Assembly: GCF_009617995.1 (NCBI RefSeq)
Contig: NZ_CP044129.1
Location: forward strand, 124,001 to 188,000
DNA from: Halomicrobium sp. LC1Hm
GTDB taxonomy: Archaea; Halobacteriota; Halobacteria; Halobacteriales; Haloarculaceae
Reading direction: 5' to 3'
DNA: 64,000 nt
The notes under the pieces are model-generated. The model did no database searches and had not been told where the DNA came from. It was given only the letters and a program-made list of their open reading frames with translations. Position 1 is the first letter of the stretch, and every line of letters starts with the position of its first letter. A program made the translations under genes and the position numbers. Below, one piece after another: positions 29,391-37,416 of this stretch.

Positions 29391-29414
29391 TACCACATTA
29401 CATTGAGTGTGGTA
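29391..29414. promoter_or_regulatory. operator-like inverted repeat before the DUF5786 gene
   Basis: Exact 7-bp inverted repeat TACCACA (29391-29397) and TGTGGTA (29408-29414) separated by 10 bases, lying 5-28 bases before ATG 29419. A TATA-like TGATAACT at 29381-29388 is just upstream, so a bound dimer would cover the transcription start. Confidence 0.6.
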
Positions 29415-29418
29415 AGCA

Positions 29419-29592
29419 ATGTCGATGGGCGCATATGACGAAGACGAACACGAACGCCGCGAGCGCAAGAACAGCGACGTCGATCTGAGCGAAGACGACG
29501 ACCGGACAGCGTACCACGGCGAAGTCGAGTACGACTCCAGCGATTCGACCGAAGAACTGCTCGACCAGTTCGAGCAGATCAAATCCTCGTAG
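29419..29592 (+). CDS. DUF5786 family small acidic protein
   Basis: 57 residues, starting MSMGAYDEDEHERRERKNSD and ending LLDQFEQIKSS. This is a strongly conserved small haloarchaeal protein (I recall DUF5786), with a central YHGEVEYDSSDS. No Cys, no membrane helix; predicted to be a soluble, highly acidic protein with a C-terminal helix. Its function is not known. A 24-bp operator-like palindrome in front of it implies specific regulation. It converges with the membrane gene that ends at 29593. Confidence 0.8.
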   Translation: MSMGAYDEDEHERRERKNSDVDLSEDDDRTAYHGEVEYDSSDSTEELLDQFEQIKSS

Positions 29593-30309
29593 CTACGCCG
29601 TCGTCTGTCGGCCGAGCAGAAACACCGACAGTGACATCACGACCGTCACCGCGACGACGTGTGCCACGACGGCCGCGAGCAGCACCCGAAACTCCAGGAC
29701 GAACGGGACCAACACGAGCTGGAGCAGTCCGAACCCGAGGATCTCCAGGTCCGCCCGGCGCAACACGGCGGCGGTCTCCGGGTCGAACCGGTAGCGTGCC
29801 GACCGCCACAGCGACGTGATCGCGGCCCACCAGCCGGTGCCGATCCGGTAACACACGTCCCACAGCACCAGCAACATCAGGTAGACGACCAGTATCGGCT
29901 GGTCGGGGCCGAACAGTCGCCCGACCAGCGTCTCCCCGCCCTGCTGGGGATCGAAGACGAACAGGTGGGTCACCAGCGCGATGTAGGCGAGCACCGAGAG
30001 GACGACCTCGACGTTCGAGCTAAAGAGGAGGTCGCGGTAGTCGCCGGGAACGTCGATCCGACGGACCAGCGTCCCGATCCGCAGCATCTCGACGCTGCCG
30101 ATCGCGGCGACGACGACCGCGGCCGTGCCGGCGACCGCGGCCGCCCAGAGGTCGTAGTACGCCGCCAGGACGAGCACGCCGAGTTCGAAGACGAGCAACT
30201 GGATGGCGACGGCGGCCCACGCCGGCAGGCTGATCCCCGGTAGCGCCCCGACGATGCTCTCGTAGACCCACGTCTCTCCGTACCGGAGCGGTCGCGGGTC
30301 CTCGCTCAC
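29593..30309 (-). CDS. membrane protein coupled to the epimerase-like gene
   Basis: 238 residues from GTG 30309, which overlaps the stop of the upstream gene as GTGA. Six or so membrane helices, for example AWAAVAIQLLVFELGVLVLAA and VVLSVLAYIALVTHLFVF; loops contain RRIDVPGDYRDLLFSSN and YRFDPETAAVLRRADLE. No transporter signature recognised; haloarchaeal conserved. Tight overlap suggests it works with the NAD(P)-binding protein. Confidence 0.7.
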   Translation of the reverse strand: MSEDPRPLRYGETWVYESIVGALPGISLPAWAAVAIQLLVFELGVLVLAAYYDLWAAAVAGTAAVVVAAIGSVEMLRIGTLVRRIDVPGDYRDLLFSSNVEVVLSVLAYIALVTHLFVFDPQQGGETLVGRLFGPDQPILVVYLMLLVLWDVCYRIGTGWWAAITSLWRSARYRFDPETAAVLRRADLEILGFGLLQLVLVPFVLEFRVLLAAVVAHVVAVTVVMSLSVFLLGRQTTA

Positions 30310-31241
30310 CGAGACCGGACCTCCGCCGGGAGCTGCTCGACGGCCAGCCGGGCCTCGCGCTGGCCCAGTGCCCGCTCGACCGCGGTCTCGAACGGCGTCA
30401 GCTCGACGGGCAGCAGTTCGCGGATCGGCTCGTCGTTGGCGACGACGGGATTTTTCAGCCCCTCGATCAGCGGCCGTGCGACGCTGGTGGGCACGTCGGT
30501 GACGAAGCCGATCCAGTACGAGGACAGCCGCGGCGAGAGGACGGGAATCGGGATGATGTAGGGCTCGCCGGTGCCCATCGCCTTGCCGGTCCGCTTGAGG
30601 ATCTCCGCGTAGGAAAGCACCTCCGGCCCGCCGATGTCGTATGTCTCGCCCGCGGTCTCGGGCACGTCCAGTACCCCGACGAGGTAGGCGATCACGTCGT
30701 CGATGGCGATTGGGTGACTGGGCGTCTCGACCCACTGTGGCGTCGTCATCACCGGCAGCCGGCGGTCCATCTGGCGCACCATCTCGAAGCTCGCCGAGCC
30801 GTCGCCGATGATGATCGCCGCCCGCAGCGTCGTCAGGTCGTAGTCGCCGTCTCGCAACAGCCGTTCGACCTCCCGTCGCGATTCGAGATGAGAAGAGAGT
30901 TCCGTCGTCTCCTCACCGAGCCCGCCGAGGTAGACGACGCGGTCGACGCCCGCCTCGCTGGCCGCGTCGGCGAAGTTCCGCGCCGCGGTCCGGTCGCGCT
31001 CCTCGAAGTCCTCGCCGGCCCGCATCGAGTGGACGAGGTAGTACGCGGCGTCGATCCCGTCGAGCGCGTCGTCGAAACTGCCCGGTTCCAGTAGGTCGCC
31101 GACGGCGACCTCGACCCCGTCGGGGCCGTCGTACCCCGTCGGATCACGAACGAGTGCCCGTACCTCGTGGCCCCGCTCCAGCAACGCGGGCACGAGGTTC
31201 CCGCCGACGAAGCCGGTCGCACCGGTGACCAGAACGTGCAT
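30306..31241 (-). CDS. NAD(P)-dependent epimerase/reductase-like (atypical SDR)
   Basis: 311 residues. Rossmann start MHVLVTGATGFVGGNLVPAL with the GxxGxxG dinucleotide motif, followed by VGDLLEPGSFDDALDGIDAAYYLVHSM, and YLGGLGEETTELSSHLESRREVERLL where classic SDRs have YxxxK. The catalytic Tyr-Lys pair is not obvious, as in atypical SDRs of complex I NDUFA9/ycf39 type. Substrate unknown. Overlaps the downstream membrane protein gene. Confidence 0.83.
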   Translation of the reverse strand: MHVLVTGATGFVGGNLVPALLERGHEVRALVRDPTGYDGPDGVEVAVGDLLEPGSFDDALDGIDAAYYLVHSMRAGEDFEERDRTAARNFADAASEAGVDRVVYLGGLGEETTELSSHLESRREVERLLRDGDYDLTTLRAAIIIGDGSASFEMVRQMDRRLPVMTTPQWVETPSHPIAIDDVIAYLVGVLDVPETAGETYDIGGPEVLSYAEILKRTGKAMGTGEPYIIPIPVLSPRLSSYWIGFVTDVPTSVARPLIEGLKNPVVANDEPIRELLPVELTPFETAVERALGQREARLAVEQLPAEVRSR

Positions 31242-31286
31242 GGTTCTACTGTGTGCCAGGCTACCGTAACTGTTGGGCCCGGCCCC

Positions 31287-32207
31287 TCACTCGTCGGGGA
31301 AGGGCACGTCGATCCGGCGGCCGTCGTCGGGGACGAAGGCCTCGCCGTCGAAGGCCTCGCGGGCGTCGTCGAGGATCGGCCGGGGATTGCCGCCGTAGCG
31401 CGTCGAGATGTGGGTGAGCGCGAGTCGCTTCGCGTCGGCCTCCTGTGCGACCTCGCCGGCCTCGCGGCCGGTCGCGTGTGCCGTCGTGCGCGCTCGCTCC
31501 GCCCAGTCGTCGGCGAAGGTGGCGTCGTGGACCAGCAGGTCGGCGTCCTCGCTGGCTTCGACGACGGCGTCGGTCGGGCGGGTGTCGCCGGTGTAGACCA
31601 GCGTCCGGCCGGGTCGGTCCGGACCGACGACCTCCTCGGGCTGGACGGTCCGGCCCTCGTGTTCGACCGGCTCGCCGCGGTGGAGCTTCGAGTACTTCGG
31701 GCCGGGCTCGATCCCGAGTTGCTCCTCGGCTTTCTCGCGGTCGAACCGGCCCTTTCGGTCGTCCTCGACGACGGCGTAGCCGACCGACTGACAGCGGTGC
31801 TGGGTGCGGATCGCCCGCACTTCGTAACCGTCGCCGTCGAGCACGGTGTCGCCGGCCGAGACCTGCGTGATCCGGACCGGGAACGAGGGCGTGTCGCCGG
31901 TGACCGAGACGAGGTCTTCGATGGTGCCTCGCGTCCCGGCGGGGGCGTGGATCGCCAGCGGCTCCTCGCGGTCGTTGAAGTCGAACGTCTGGAGGAGGCC
32001 GGGGATTCCCAGCACGTGGTCGCCGTGGGTGTGCGTGACGAAGACGTGGTCGACGGCGAAGCCGGTCCCGAAGCGCATCATCTGGCGCTGGGTCCCCTCG
32101 CCGCAGTCGAACAGGAGCTTGTCACCGTCTCTGTTGACGAAGAGCGCGCTGGGGTTGCGCTCCGTCGTCGGCACCGCTCCGCTCGTCCCGAGAAACGTCA
32201 CGCGCAT
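31287..32207 (-). CDS. rnz: ribonuclease Z
   Basis: 306 residues, metallo-beta-lactamase fold. Zinc motif THTHGDH with His59, His61, Asp63, His64; the exosite region and the C-terminal LALTHISTRYG (AxTHxSxR). Removes 3' trailers from tRNA precursors, leaving an end ready for CCA addition; the tRNA-Pro in this window lacks an encoded CCA. ATG 32207 has TTTATCC 23-29 bases upstream. Confidence 0.94.
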   Translation of the reverse strand: MRVTFLGTSGAVPTTERNPSALFVNRDGDKLLFDCGEGTQRQMMRFGTGFAVDHVFVTHTHGDHVLGIPGLLQTFDFNDREEPLAIHAPAGTRGTIEDLVSVTGDTPSFPVRITQVSAGDTVLDGDGYEVRAIRTQHRCQSVGYAVVEDDRKGRFDREKAEEQLGIEPGPKYSKLHRGEPVEHEGRTVQPEEVVGPDRPGRTLVYTGDTRPTDAVVEASEDADLLVHDATFADDWAERARTTAHATGREAGEVAQEADAKRLALTHISTRYGGNPRPILDDAREAFDGEAFVPDDGRRIDVPFPDE

Positions 32208-32288
32208 GCTCTGGTTCTGGGTGAGCGTGGATAAACGCGTGTCGAATTTCGAAACGTCCCGTGGGTCCGCGGGGGAGAAGCCCGCCGA

Positions 32289-33353
32289 TCAGTCGTCGGC
32301 CGGAGCCGTCCCCGTCTCGTCCAAGTCCTCGCCGCCGACGGAGGAGCGAAGCTGGTCCATCCCGTCGTCGCGGTCGATGCCGAAGTTGTCGGCGTACAGG
32401 TCCTGGACGCGCTCGTACTCCGCGTCGGACAGCGCCGGGGTGGCCGGCGCGCCAGCCCACTCGTCGATGTCGGCGGCGGTCCGGAACGTCGGCGTGACGC
32501 TCGCGACTTCGTCGTGGTACAGCAGCCACTGGAGGGCGGCCTGGGCCATCGTTCGCTGGCCGTCGGCGTGGTCGGGGTCTTCGAGGAACCGGACGCTGTC
32601 GACCTTCTCCCAGCCGGTCTCGTACCACTCGGTCGGGCGGTGAGAGCGGTGGTCGCCCTCGCCGAGTTCGGTGTCGGGCGTGACCTGCTCGTTGAGCAGT
32701 CCCGAGGAGTGGGGCACGCGGGCGATGACGGAGGTGTCGGCGTCCAGCTCTCGGATGGTGTCGAGGAAGTGCTGGCCCGGCACCTGCTCGAACATGTTGA
32801 AGACCGTCTGGAGGGCGTCGAACTCCTCGTGCACGGCGGCGTCGCCGTCGGCCAGCCAGCCGATCGAGGGGCCGAGCGCCCAGCCGATCGCCTCGACTTT
32901 GCCCTCCTCTCGGAGTTCGTCGAGCGTCGCCAGCACGTCCGCGTCGACCTCGTCGGCGTTGGCGTTGTGCAACATGAGCACGTCGACGTAGTCCATGTCG
33001 AGTCGCTCAAGAGAGTTGTCCAGCGCCTCGCGGATCCACTCGCCGTCGATCCGCTTGGGGAGTTCGCCGTGGCCGGCCTGTGGGTTGTTGTAGAAGTCGT
33101 AGCCGACCTTCGTCGAAACCGTCACGTCCTCGCGGTGCTGGGCCAGCGCCTCGCCGATCAGTTCCTCACTCGCCCCGTGGCCGTACACGTCGCCGGTGTC
33201 GAAGTAGGTGACGCCCTGGTCGATGGCGTGCTGGACCATCTCGATGGCCTGGTCGCGGCTGCGGTCGCCCCACCAGTCGGTGCCGACGACCCAGGCCCCG
33301 AAACCGATCTCCGAAACTTCGACGCCAGACGTTCCGAGTTCCCGCTCGTTCAT
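32289..33353 (-). CDS. aldo/keto reductase family oxidoreductase
   Basis: 354 residues. N-terminal GTSGVEVSEIGFGAWVVG, catalytic-tetrad segments FDTGDVYGHGASEELIGEAL (Asp, Tyr), STKVGYD (Lys) and LMLHNANADEVD (His). A C-terminal extension after the barrel is Asp-rich. NADPH-dependent carbonyl reduction is the family reaction; substrate unknown. Followed (upstream on the chromosome's plus coordinates) by a palindromic element at 33432. Confidence 0.88.
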   Translation of the reverse strand: MNERELGTSGVEVSEIGFGAWVVGTDWWGDRSRDQAIEMVQHAIDQGVTYFDTGDVYGHGASEELIGEALAQHREDVTVSTKVGYDFYNNPQAGHGELPKRIDGEWIREALDNSLERLDMDYVDVLMLHNANADEVDADVLATLDELREEGKVEAIGWALGPSIGWLADGDAAVHEEFDALQTVFNMFEQVPGQHFLDTIRELDADTSVIARVPHSSGLLNEQVTPDTELGEGDHRSHRPTEWYETGWEKVDSVRFLEDPDHADGQRTMAQAALQWLLYHDEVASVTPTFRTAADIDEWAGAPATPALSDAEYERVQDLYADNFGIDRDDGMDQLRSSVGGEDLDETGTAPADD

Positions 33354-33431
33354 GTCCCGACGTTACGGATGCGCGTACTTAGCCCTCTTGGTCCCGGCAC
33401 ACGCGAGGACACCGGCGCTGCTTGGGTCTCA

Positions 33432-33509
33432 TACTGCCGACGGTACGTCTGTCACGAATGTTGCGACCCCGTGGTCGTGAATCTCTTGCAACAGTGATAG
33501 CCGGCAGTA
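33432..33509. repeat. 78-bp palindromic element flanked by TCA repeats, copy 1
   Basis: Starts TACTGCCGACGGTAC and ends GATAGCCGGCAGTA; arms pair imperfectly around GACC..GGTC. Flanked by TCA at 33429-33431 and 33510-33512. On the minus strand the right TCA is the TGA stop of the CPBP protease gene. The core shows about 81% identity to the element at 56621-56698 by eye. Confidence 0.85.
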
Positions 33510-34520
33510 TCACTCGGGCCGGGGCGGATCGCGCAGATCGGGGTCGGCGATGTCGGTCCGGAAACGCACCGGGCCGTCAACTCGGCGGACCCACCACCAG
33601 GTGAGCCCGATCCCGACCGCGAGCCCGAGATAGAGGATCAGTCCGCCCTCCGGCCCGAACGTGCCGCCGGTCACTACGTCGGCACCGGTCTGGCGGACCG
33701 AGAGGACGGTCCCCGGCATCGCGAGTCCGCTGACGGGAAAGCCATACAGCGAGGACAGCGAGAAGTTCCACGTGATGTGGATCCCGATCGGGATGCCCAG
33801 ATCGTCGGTGACGACGTAGGTCGCGGCGAAAAACAGGCCGACGACGGTGATGTTGAGCGTCGAGAACAGCGTCGTGCTGGGGTTTGTCAGGTGCAACAGA
33901 CCGAAGACGGCGCTGGTCAGGGCCGCCGCGGCCGCGATCGCGCCCCGCTTGCCGATCGGTCCGACACCGCTCAGCCCCTCGGCGACGTTGTGCAGCAGGT
34001 AGCCACGCGTCAGCACCTCCTCGAAGACGCCGACGCCGACGAAAAAGAGGAGCGTGACGGGAACGGCGACCAGTGCCGGCAGGGCGACGCCGAACTGGTT
34101 CGGTTGTCTCGCGACGAGCACGCCGTCGACGGCGATCAGCCCCAGCCCCAACTCGACGAGGAAGATCGCCGTCGTCATCGCGACCCCGACGACGAGTCCG
34201 AACCCGAGGTTGCGCCACCAGCCGTCGCCGCCCAATCCCAGTCCCGCGAGGGTCCGGCCGCCGAGCCACCACGAGAGCGCGACCAGCGTGCCCGTCCCCG
34301 CACCGTAGGACAACAGCGCACCCGCCAGGATCGCCCCACCTGCGAGCACTGGCACCGTGAGCGGTGCGGCCTGTAACGCCTGCTGACCGACGCCCGCGAC
34401 CGCCAGCACGAACAGGAGCACCGGCAGTCCGACGAGCAGTCGCCAGCCCGCTCGCAGGCGTCGTTCCCGCGGGTTCACGAGCACGCGGCGTACGTCCATG
34501 ATGAGATCCGATCGCGCCAT
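33510..34520 (-). CDS. CPBP family intramembrane metalloprotease
   Basis: 336 residues, about eight membrane helices. CPBP/Rce1-type motifs: EEVLTRG with Glu167, Glu168 and Arg172, FGLLH with His210, and HITWN with His248/Asn252. These membrane proteases cleave prenylated CAAX-like or bacteriocin-type substrates in other organisms; the archaeal substrate is unknown. ATG 34520 is chosen where homology begins. The TGA stop coincides with a target repeat of the adjacent palindromic element. Confidence 0.88.
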   Translation of the reverse strand: MARSDLIMDVRRVLVNPRERRLRAGWRLLVGLPVLLFVLAVAGVGQQALQAAPLTVPVLAGGAILAGALLSYGAGTGTLVALSWWLGGRTLAGLGLGGDGWWRNLGFGLVVGVAMTTAIFLVELGLGLIAVDGVLVARQPNQFGVALPALVAVPVTLLFFVGVGVFEEVLTRGYLLHNVAEGLSGVGPIGKRGAIAAAAALTSAVFGLLHLTNPSTTLFSTLNITVVGLFFAATYVVTDDLGIPIGIHITWNFSLSSLYGFPVSGLAMPGTVLSVRQTGADVVTGGTFGPEGGLILYLGLAVGIGLTWWWVRRVDGPVRFRTDIADPDLRDPPRPE

Positions 34521-34679
34521 TGGCCGACGGTGCGGGCGGCGGGGGCAAAGTAGCTCCCCTTCTCGGAACCCCACATTCTTCGGGCCCAATCGCCACGTTA
34601 CGGCTACGTCGCCGGGTTACTCGGCGGTAACGGCGACGCAACGGAAACCCATATCAGCGGGCATCGCCATCCTCGCAGT

Positions 34680-35582
34680 ATGACGAAGCGCCACGTCTCG
34701 CTGCCGCCGCTGGCCGAGGAGGGCCTGCGCGCGTTCATCTCCGAGGTCGACGAGCGCCTCGCGAGCGACGAGGACACCTGCGACGTCGTCGAGGACGTGC
34801 TCATCGACCTCCACGGAGATCGAGAGGCCTACGAGCGATGGCAGTCGGGCGAGGACGTGTCGCCGGCCGAACGGGTCCGTCTCCAGGGGTACGATCCCTG
34901 TAACGCGACCCTGGAGAGCGAGTACTACGCGGAGAAAGACGAGGACGCGTTCACCGAGTCGAAGTACCTCCAGTGGCTCTGGCGGCAGTTCGACGCGACG
35001 CCGATGGCCGACAACGTCGAGTTCGCGCTGCGCTTTCGCCGGATGATCGCGGAGCACCTCTTCGAGGAAGTCGGCGACGACTGTCGCTTTTTCAAGGGGA
35101 TCACGTTCACCTACGGCCACAACATCACCGTCGGCGACAACGTCGTGATCCACGACGACGTACACCTGGACGACCGCGGACGGTTGACGATCAGTGACCG
35201 CGTCTCCATCTCCGACGACGCCCACGTCTACACCCACGACCACGATTCGGTCGACCAGACCCACGTCGACAACTACCACACGATCGTCGAAGACGACGCT
35301 CGGGTCACCTACGACTCGATGGTCCGGGCCGGCGTCCGACTGGGCGAGAACTCGATTCTCGCGGCCAAGTCGTCGGTCAGTCGCGACGTGCCGGCCCACC
35401 ACATCGCGGCCGGCACCCCCGCGGAGAGCGTCGCCATCAAGGACGGCTGGGACTCCGTCGCCGACCCGCTCGACGGTGCCAACGTCGACCGGCGCGACCA
35501 GCGCAAACTCGACACGACGGTCCCCGACGACGTCACCCAGTTCGACGAGTTCGGTCGCGATCTGTCCCCGCCCGATCGGTGA
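34680..35582 (+). CDS. hexapeptide-repeat acyltransferase
   Basis: 300 residues. Left-handed beta-helix of the maltose/galactoside O-acetyltransferase type in the second half: ITFTYGHNITVGDNVVIHDDVHL, SISDDAHVYTHDHD, AGVRLGENSILAAKSSVSRDVPAHHIAAGTPAESV. The N-terminal helical region has the MAC-like YDPCNATLESEYY. Uses acetyl-CoA on a sugar or similar hydroxyl; acceptor unknown. Monocistronic. Confidence 0.87.
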   Translation: MTKRHVSLPPLAEEGLRAFISEVDERLASDEDTCDVVEDVLIDLHGDREAYERWQSGEDVSPAERVRLQGYDPCNATLESEYYAEKDEDAFTESKYLQWLWRQFDATPMADNVEFALRFRRMIAEHLFEEVGDDCRFFKGITFTYGHNITVGDNVVIHDDVHLDDRGRLTISDRVSISDDAHVYTHDHDSVDQTHVDNYHTIVEDDARVTYDSMVRAGVRLGENSILAAKSSVSRDVPAHHIAAGTPAESVAIKDGWDSVADPLDGANVDRRDQRKLDTTVPDDVTQFDEFGRDLSPPDR

Positions 35583-35667
35583 GGGGTCTGTTCGACGGGA
35601 TCCGCCGAAATATCACCCCTGAGAACCTGCCGAAACAGCCAAGTTCCTCGGTACCGAATCACACGGT

Positions 35668-35919
35668 ATGGACGTGGTGTTCTGGCTCGTCGCGTACGTC
35701 CTCGGGTTCGGGCTCGTGCAGTTGCTGCTCTACCGGTACTTCCAGCGTGACGACCCCGCGCCCGACACGACGCCGAGCCGAGTGGACACCGCCGCTCCGG
35801 CGTCTGTCGACGCGGGCGATGCCGCTGCCGGCGGCGGTCGCTGTCGCGAGTGTGGCACGCACAACGAGAACGACCCGGCGTTCGTCTACTGCCGGCAGTG
35901 TGGGGCCCGTCTCCAGTGA
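35668..35919 (+). CDS. membrane-anchored zinc-ribbon protein
   Basis: 83 residues. One N-terminal membrane helix (VFWLVAYVLGFGLVQLLLYRYF), a Thr/Ala-rich linker, and a C-terminal zinc ribbon with CxxC pairs (CRECGTHNENDP... YCRQCGARL). I recall DUF7577 for this architecture. Probably a small membrane adaptor; function unknown. Confidence 0.72.
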   Translation: MDVVFWLVAYVLGFGLVQLLLYRYFQRDDPAPDTTPSRVDTAAPASVDAGDAAAGGGRCRECGTHNENDPAFVYCRQCGARLQ

Positions 35920-36025
35920 CCGTCGAGGTCGGCCACCGGCGCTCCGGCCGACGTGACCGTCGACGCCCGCGCCTTCGTGCGGTTCACGTCTGTGAGTTAT
36001 CAGGCGTGAAAACGGAGCGAAAACA

Positions 36026-36033
36026 CCTATTAC
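36026..36033 (+). promoter_or_regulatory. TATA box of the RAD55-like operon
   Basis: CCTATTAC lies 23-30 bases before ATG 36056, favouring that start over GTG 36044, which would be too close. Confidence 0.5.
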
Positions 36034-36055
36034 GTGATTCGCTGTGACTAGCGGT

Positions 36056-36742
36056 ATGCGACTCGAGAGTGGTGTGCCGGGATTCGACGAACTCGTGGAG
36101 GGTGGGTTGCTGGAGAACCGGCTTTACGTGATCAGCGGTCCGCCCGGAAGCGGCAAGACGACGTTCAGCGCACAGTTCATCACACAGGGAGCCAAGCGCG
36201 GCGAGGACTGTCTCTACGTGACGATGCACGAGACCAAAGAGGAGCTGATGCAGGACATGGCCGGCTACGACTTCGGCTTCGACCGCGCGATGCAGTCCGA
36301 CGCGATCCAGTTTCTCAACCTCGTCACCGAGAGCGGCAAGCGGACTATCACCCAGTTCGGTTCCGAGGGCGGACTGACGAGTCGCCTCGTCGCCTTCATC
36401 GAGCAGAACAACGTCGAACGGGTCGTCGTCGACTCGACGATGTTGCTCCAGCACTTTCTGACGGACGTTTCCGAGGAGATCACCGGCTTTCTCTCGGCGC
36501 TGAAACAGACCGACGCGACCGTCTTGCTCATCTCCGAGATGACCGACCCCACGTCGTACTCCGACGAGCACTACCTCGCCCACGGCGTCGTCTTCTTCCA
36601 CAACTTCCTCGACAGCGGAAGCATGACCCGCGGGCTTCAGGTCATCAAGATGCGGGGGACTGCCATCGACTGTGACATCCGCCGGATCAGCTTCTCCGAC
36701 ACCGGTCTCCGGGTCCACCCGAGCGAGAAAGTGGAATCATGA
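36056..36742 (+). CDS. RAD55/KaiC-like RecA-superfamily ATPase
   Basis: 228 residues, a single RecA-fold domain. Walker A GPPGSGKTT at 28-36, an early catalytic-Glu region around MHETKEELM, Walker B-like VERVVVDSTMLLQ. Typical of the haloarchaeal 'HTR-like' KaiC relatives rather than true recombinases (no N-terminal HhH domain or interaction motif). Its stop overlaps the start of the next gene by four bases, so the two are translationally coupled. Signalling or regulatory role inferred from family. Confidence 0.85.
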   Translation: MRLESGVPGFDELVEGGLLENRLYVISGPPGSGKTTFSAQFITQGAKRGEDCLYVTMHETKEELMQDMAGYDFGFDRAMQSDAIQFLNLVTESGKRTITQFGSEGGLTSRLVAFIEQNNVERVVVDSTMLLQHFLTDVSEEITGFLSALKQTDATVLLISEMTDPTSYSDEHYLAHGVVFFHNFLDSGSMTRGLQVIKMRGTAIDCDIRRISFSDTGLRVHPSEKVES

Positions 36743-37146
36743 GCCTGTACCACGCCGAGTACGACGAGTGGGACGCCCTCGACAAGGACGAGGCCACCGA
36801 GCGGGCCTACGCCATCGGCGTCGCAGAGCGACTCGGCGAGTACAACCGCGAGGAACTGGAGGCCATCTACGACGAGATGGGGACCAACTACAACCGGAGC
36901 ATGGTCGAACTCGCCTACCGAGAGGGCCGCCAGGAGGCCCGTGCGGCCGCCGAGTCGACTGACGCCGACGGCGACGCGGTCTGGGCCGATCTCGTCGAGG
37001 GCGAGACGATTCTGGTCGACCCCGACGACCGCCCGACCGGCGGTCGCGACGGGCTCCCGTCGGCGCTCGATCCGACCGAACTCCTCGACCGACAGGACGT
37101 CGACAGCACCGAGGCGCTCGATCTGCCGGACTTTCTCGATCGCTGA
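36739..37146 (+). CDS. acidic partner of the RAD55-like ATPase, unknown
   Basis: 135 residues, no membrane helix. N-terminal helical segment DEATERAYAIGVAERLGEYN then YDEMGTNYNRSMVELAYREG; the C-terminal half is Asp-rich and low complexity, ending LDLPDFLDR. Starts inside the RAD55-like stop (ATGA). Probably binds that ATPase; family unrecognised. Confidence 0.7.
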   Translation: MSLYHAEYDEWDALDKDEATERAYAIGVAERLGEYNREELEAIYDEMGTNYNRSMVELAYREGRQEARAAAESTDADGDAVWADLVEGETILVDPDDRPTGGRDGLPSALDPTELLDRQDVDSTEALDLPDFLDR

Positions 37147-37151
37147 CGCTC

Positions 37152-37391
37152 TTAGGAGCGCCGGACCGAACGGTTGGTGTCTTTCTGTGGGAGATACACC
37201 ACGAGGTAGGCGACGAAGAACACGCCCGTGACGCTGCCGAGCACGAGGTAGATCCGCACGTCCAGCGCGAGCAGCAGGGCCGCGATCTCGTCGGCGGTCG
37301 CGAGCGGATCGGCGAGCCCGTAGACGTGGACGTACGCGGCCAGCGACACCCCGACGACGAGTAGCAGGTCGAAGACGTCCCGTTCGTCCAT
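37152..37391 (-). CDS. small two-helix membrane protein
   Basis: 79 residues from ATG 37391. Helices DLLLVVGVSLAAYVHVYG and IYLVLGSVTGVFFVAYLVVYL, ending LPQKDTNRSVRRS with a basic cytoplasmic tail. It starts 25 bases after the RecJ-like gene stop on the same strand. No motif; a haloarchaeal small membrane protein. Confidence 0.6.
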   Translation of the reverse strand: MDERDVFDLLLVVGVSLAAYVHVYGLADPLATADEIAALLLALDVRIYLVLGSVTGVFFVAYLVVYLPQKDTNRSVRRS

Positions 37392-37416
37392 CACCCGCAT
37401 TCGGTGAGGCAGGTAG

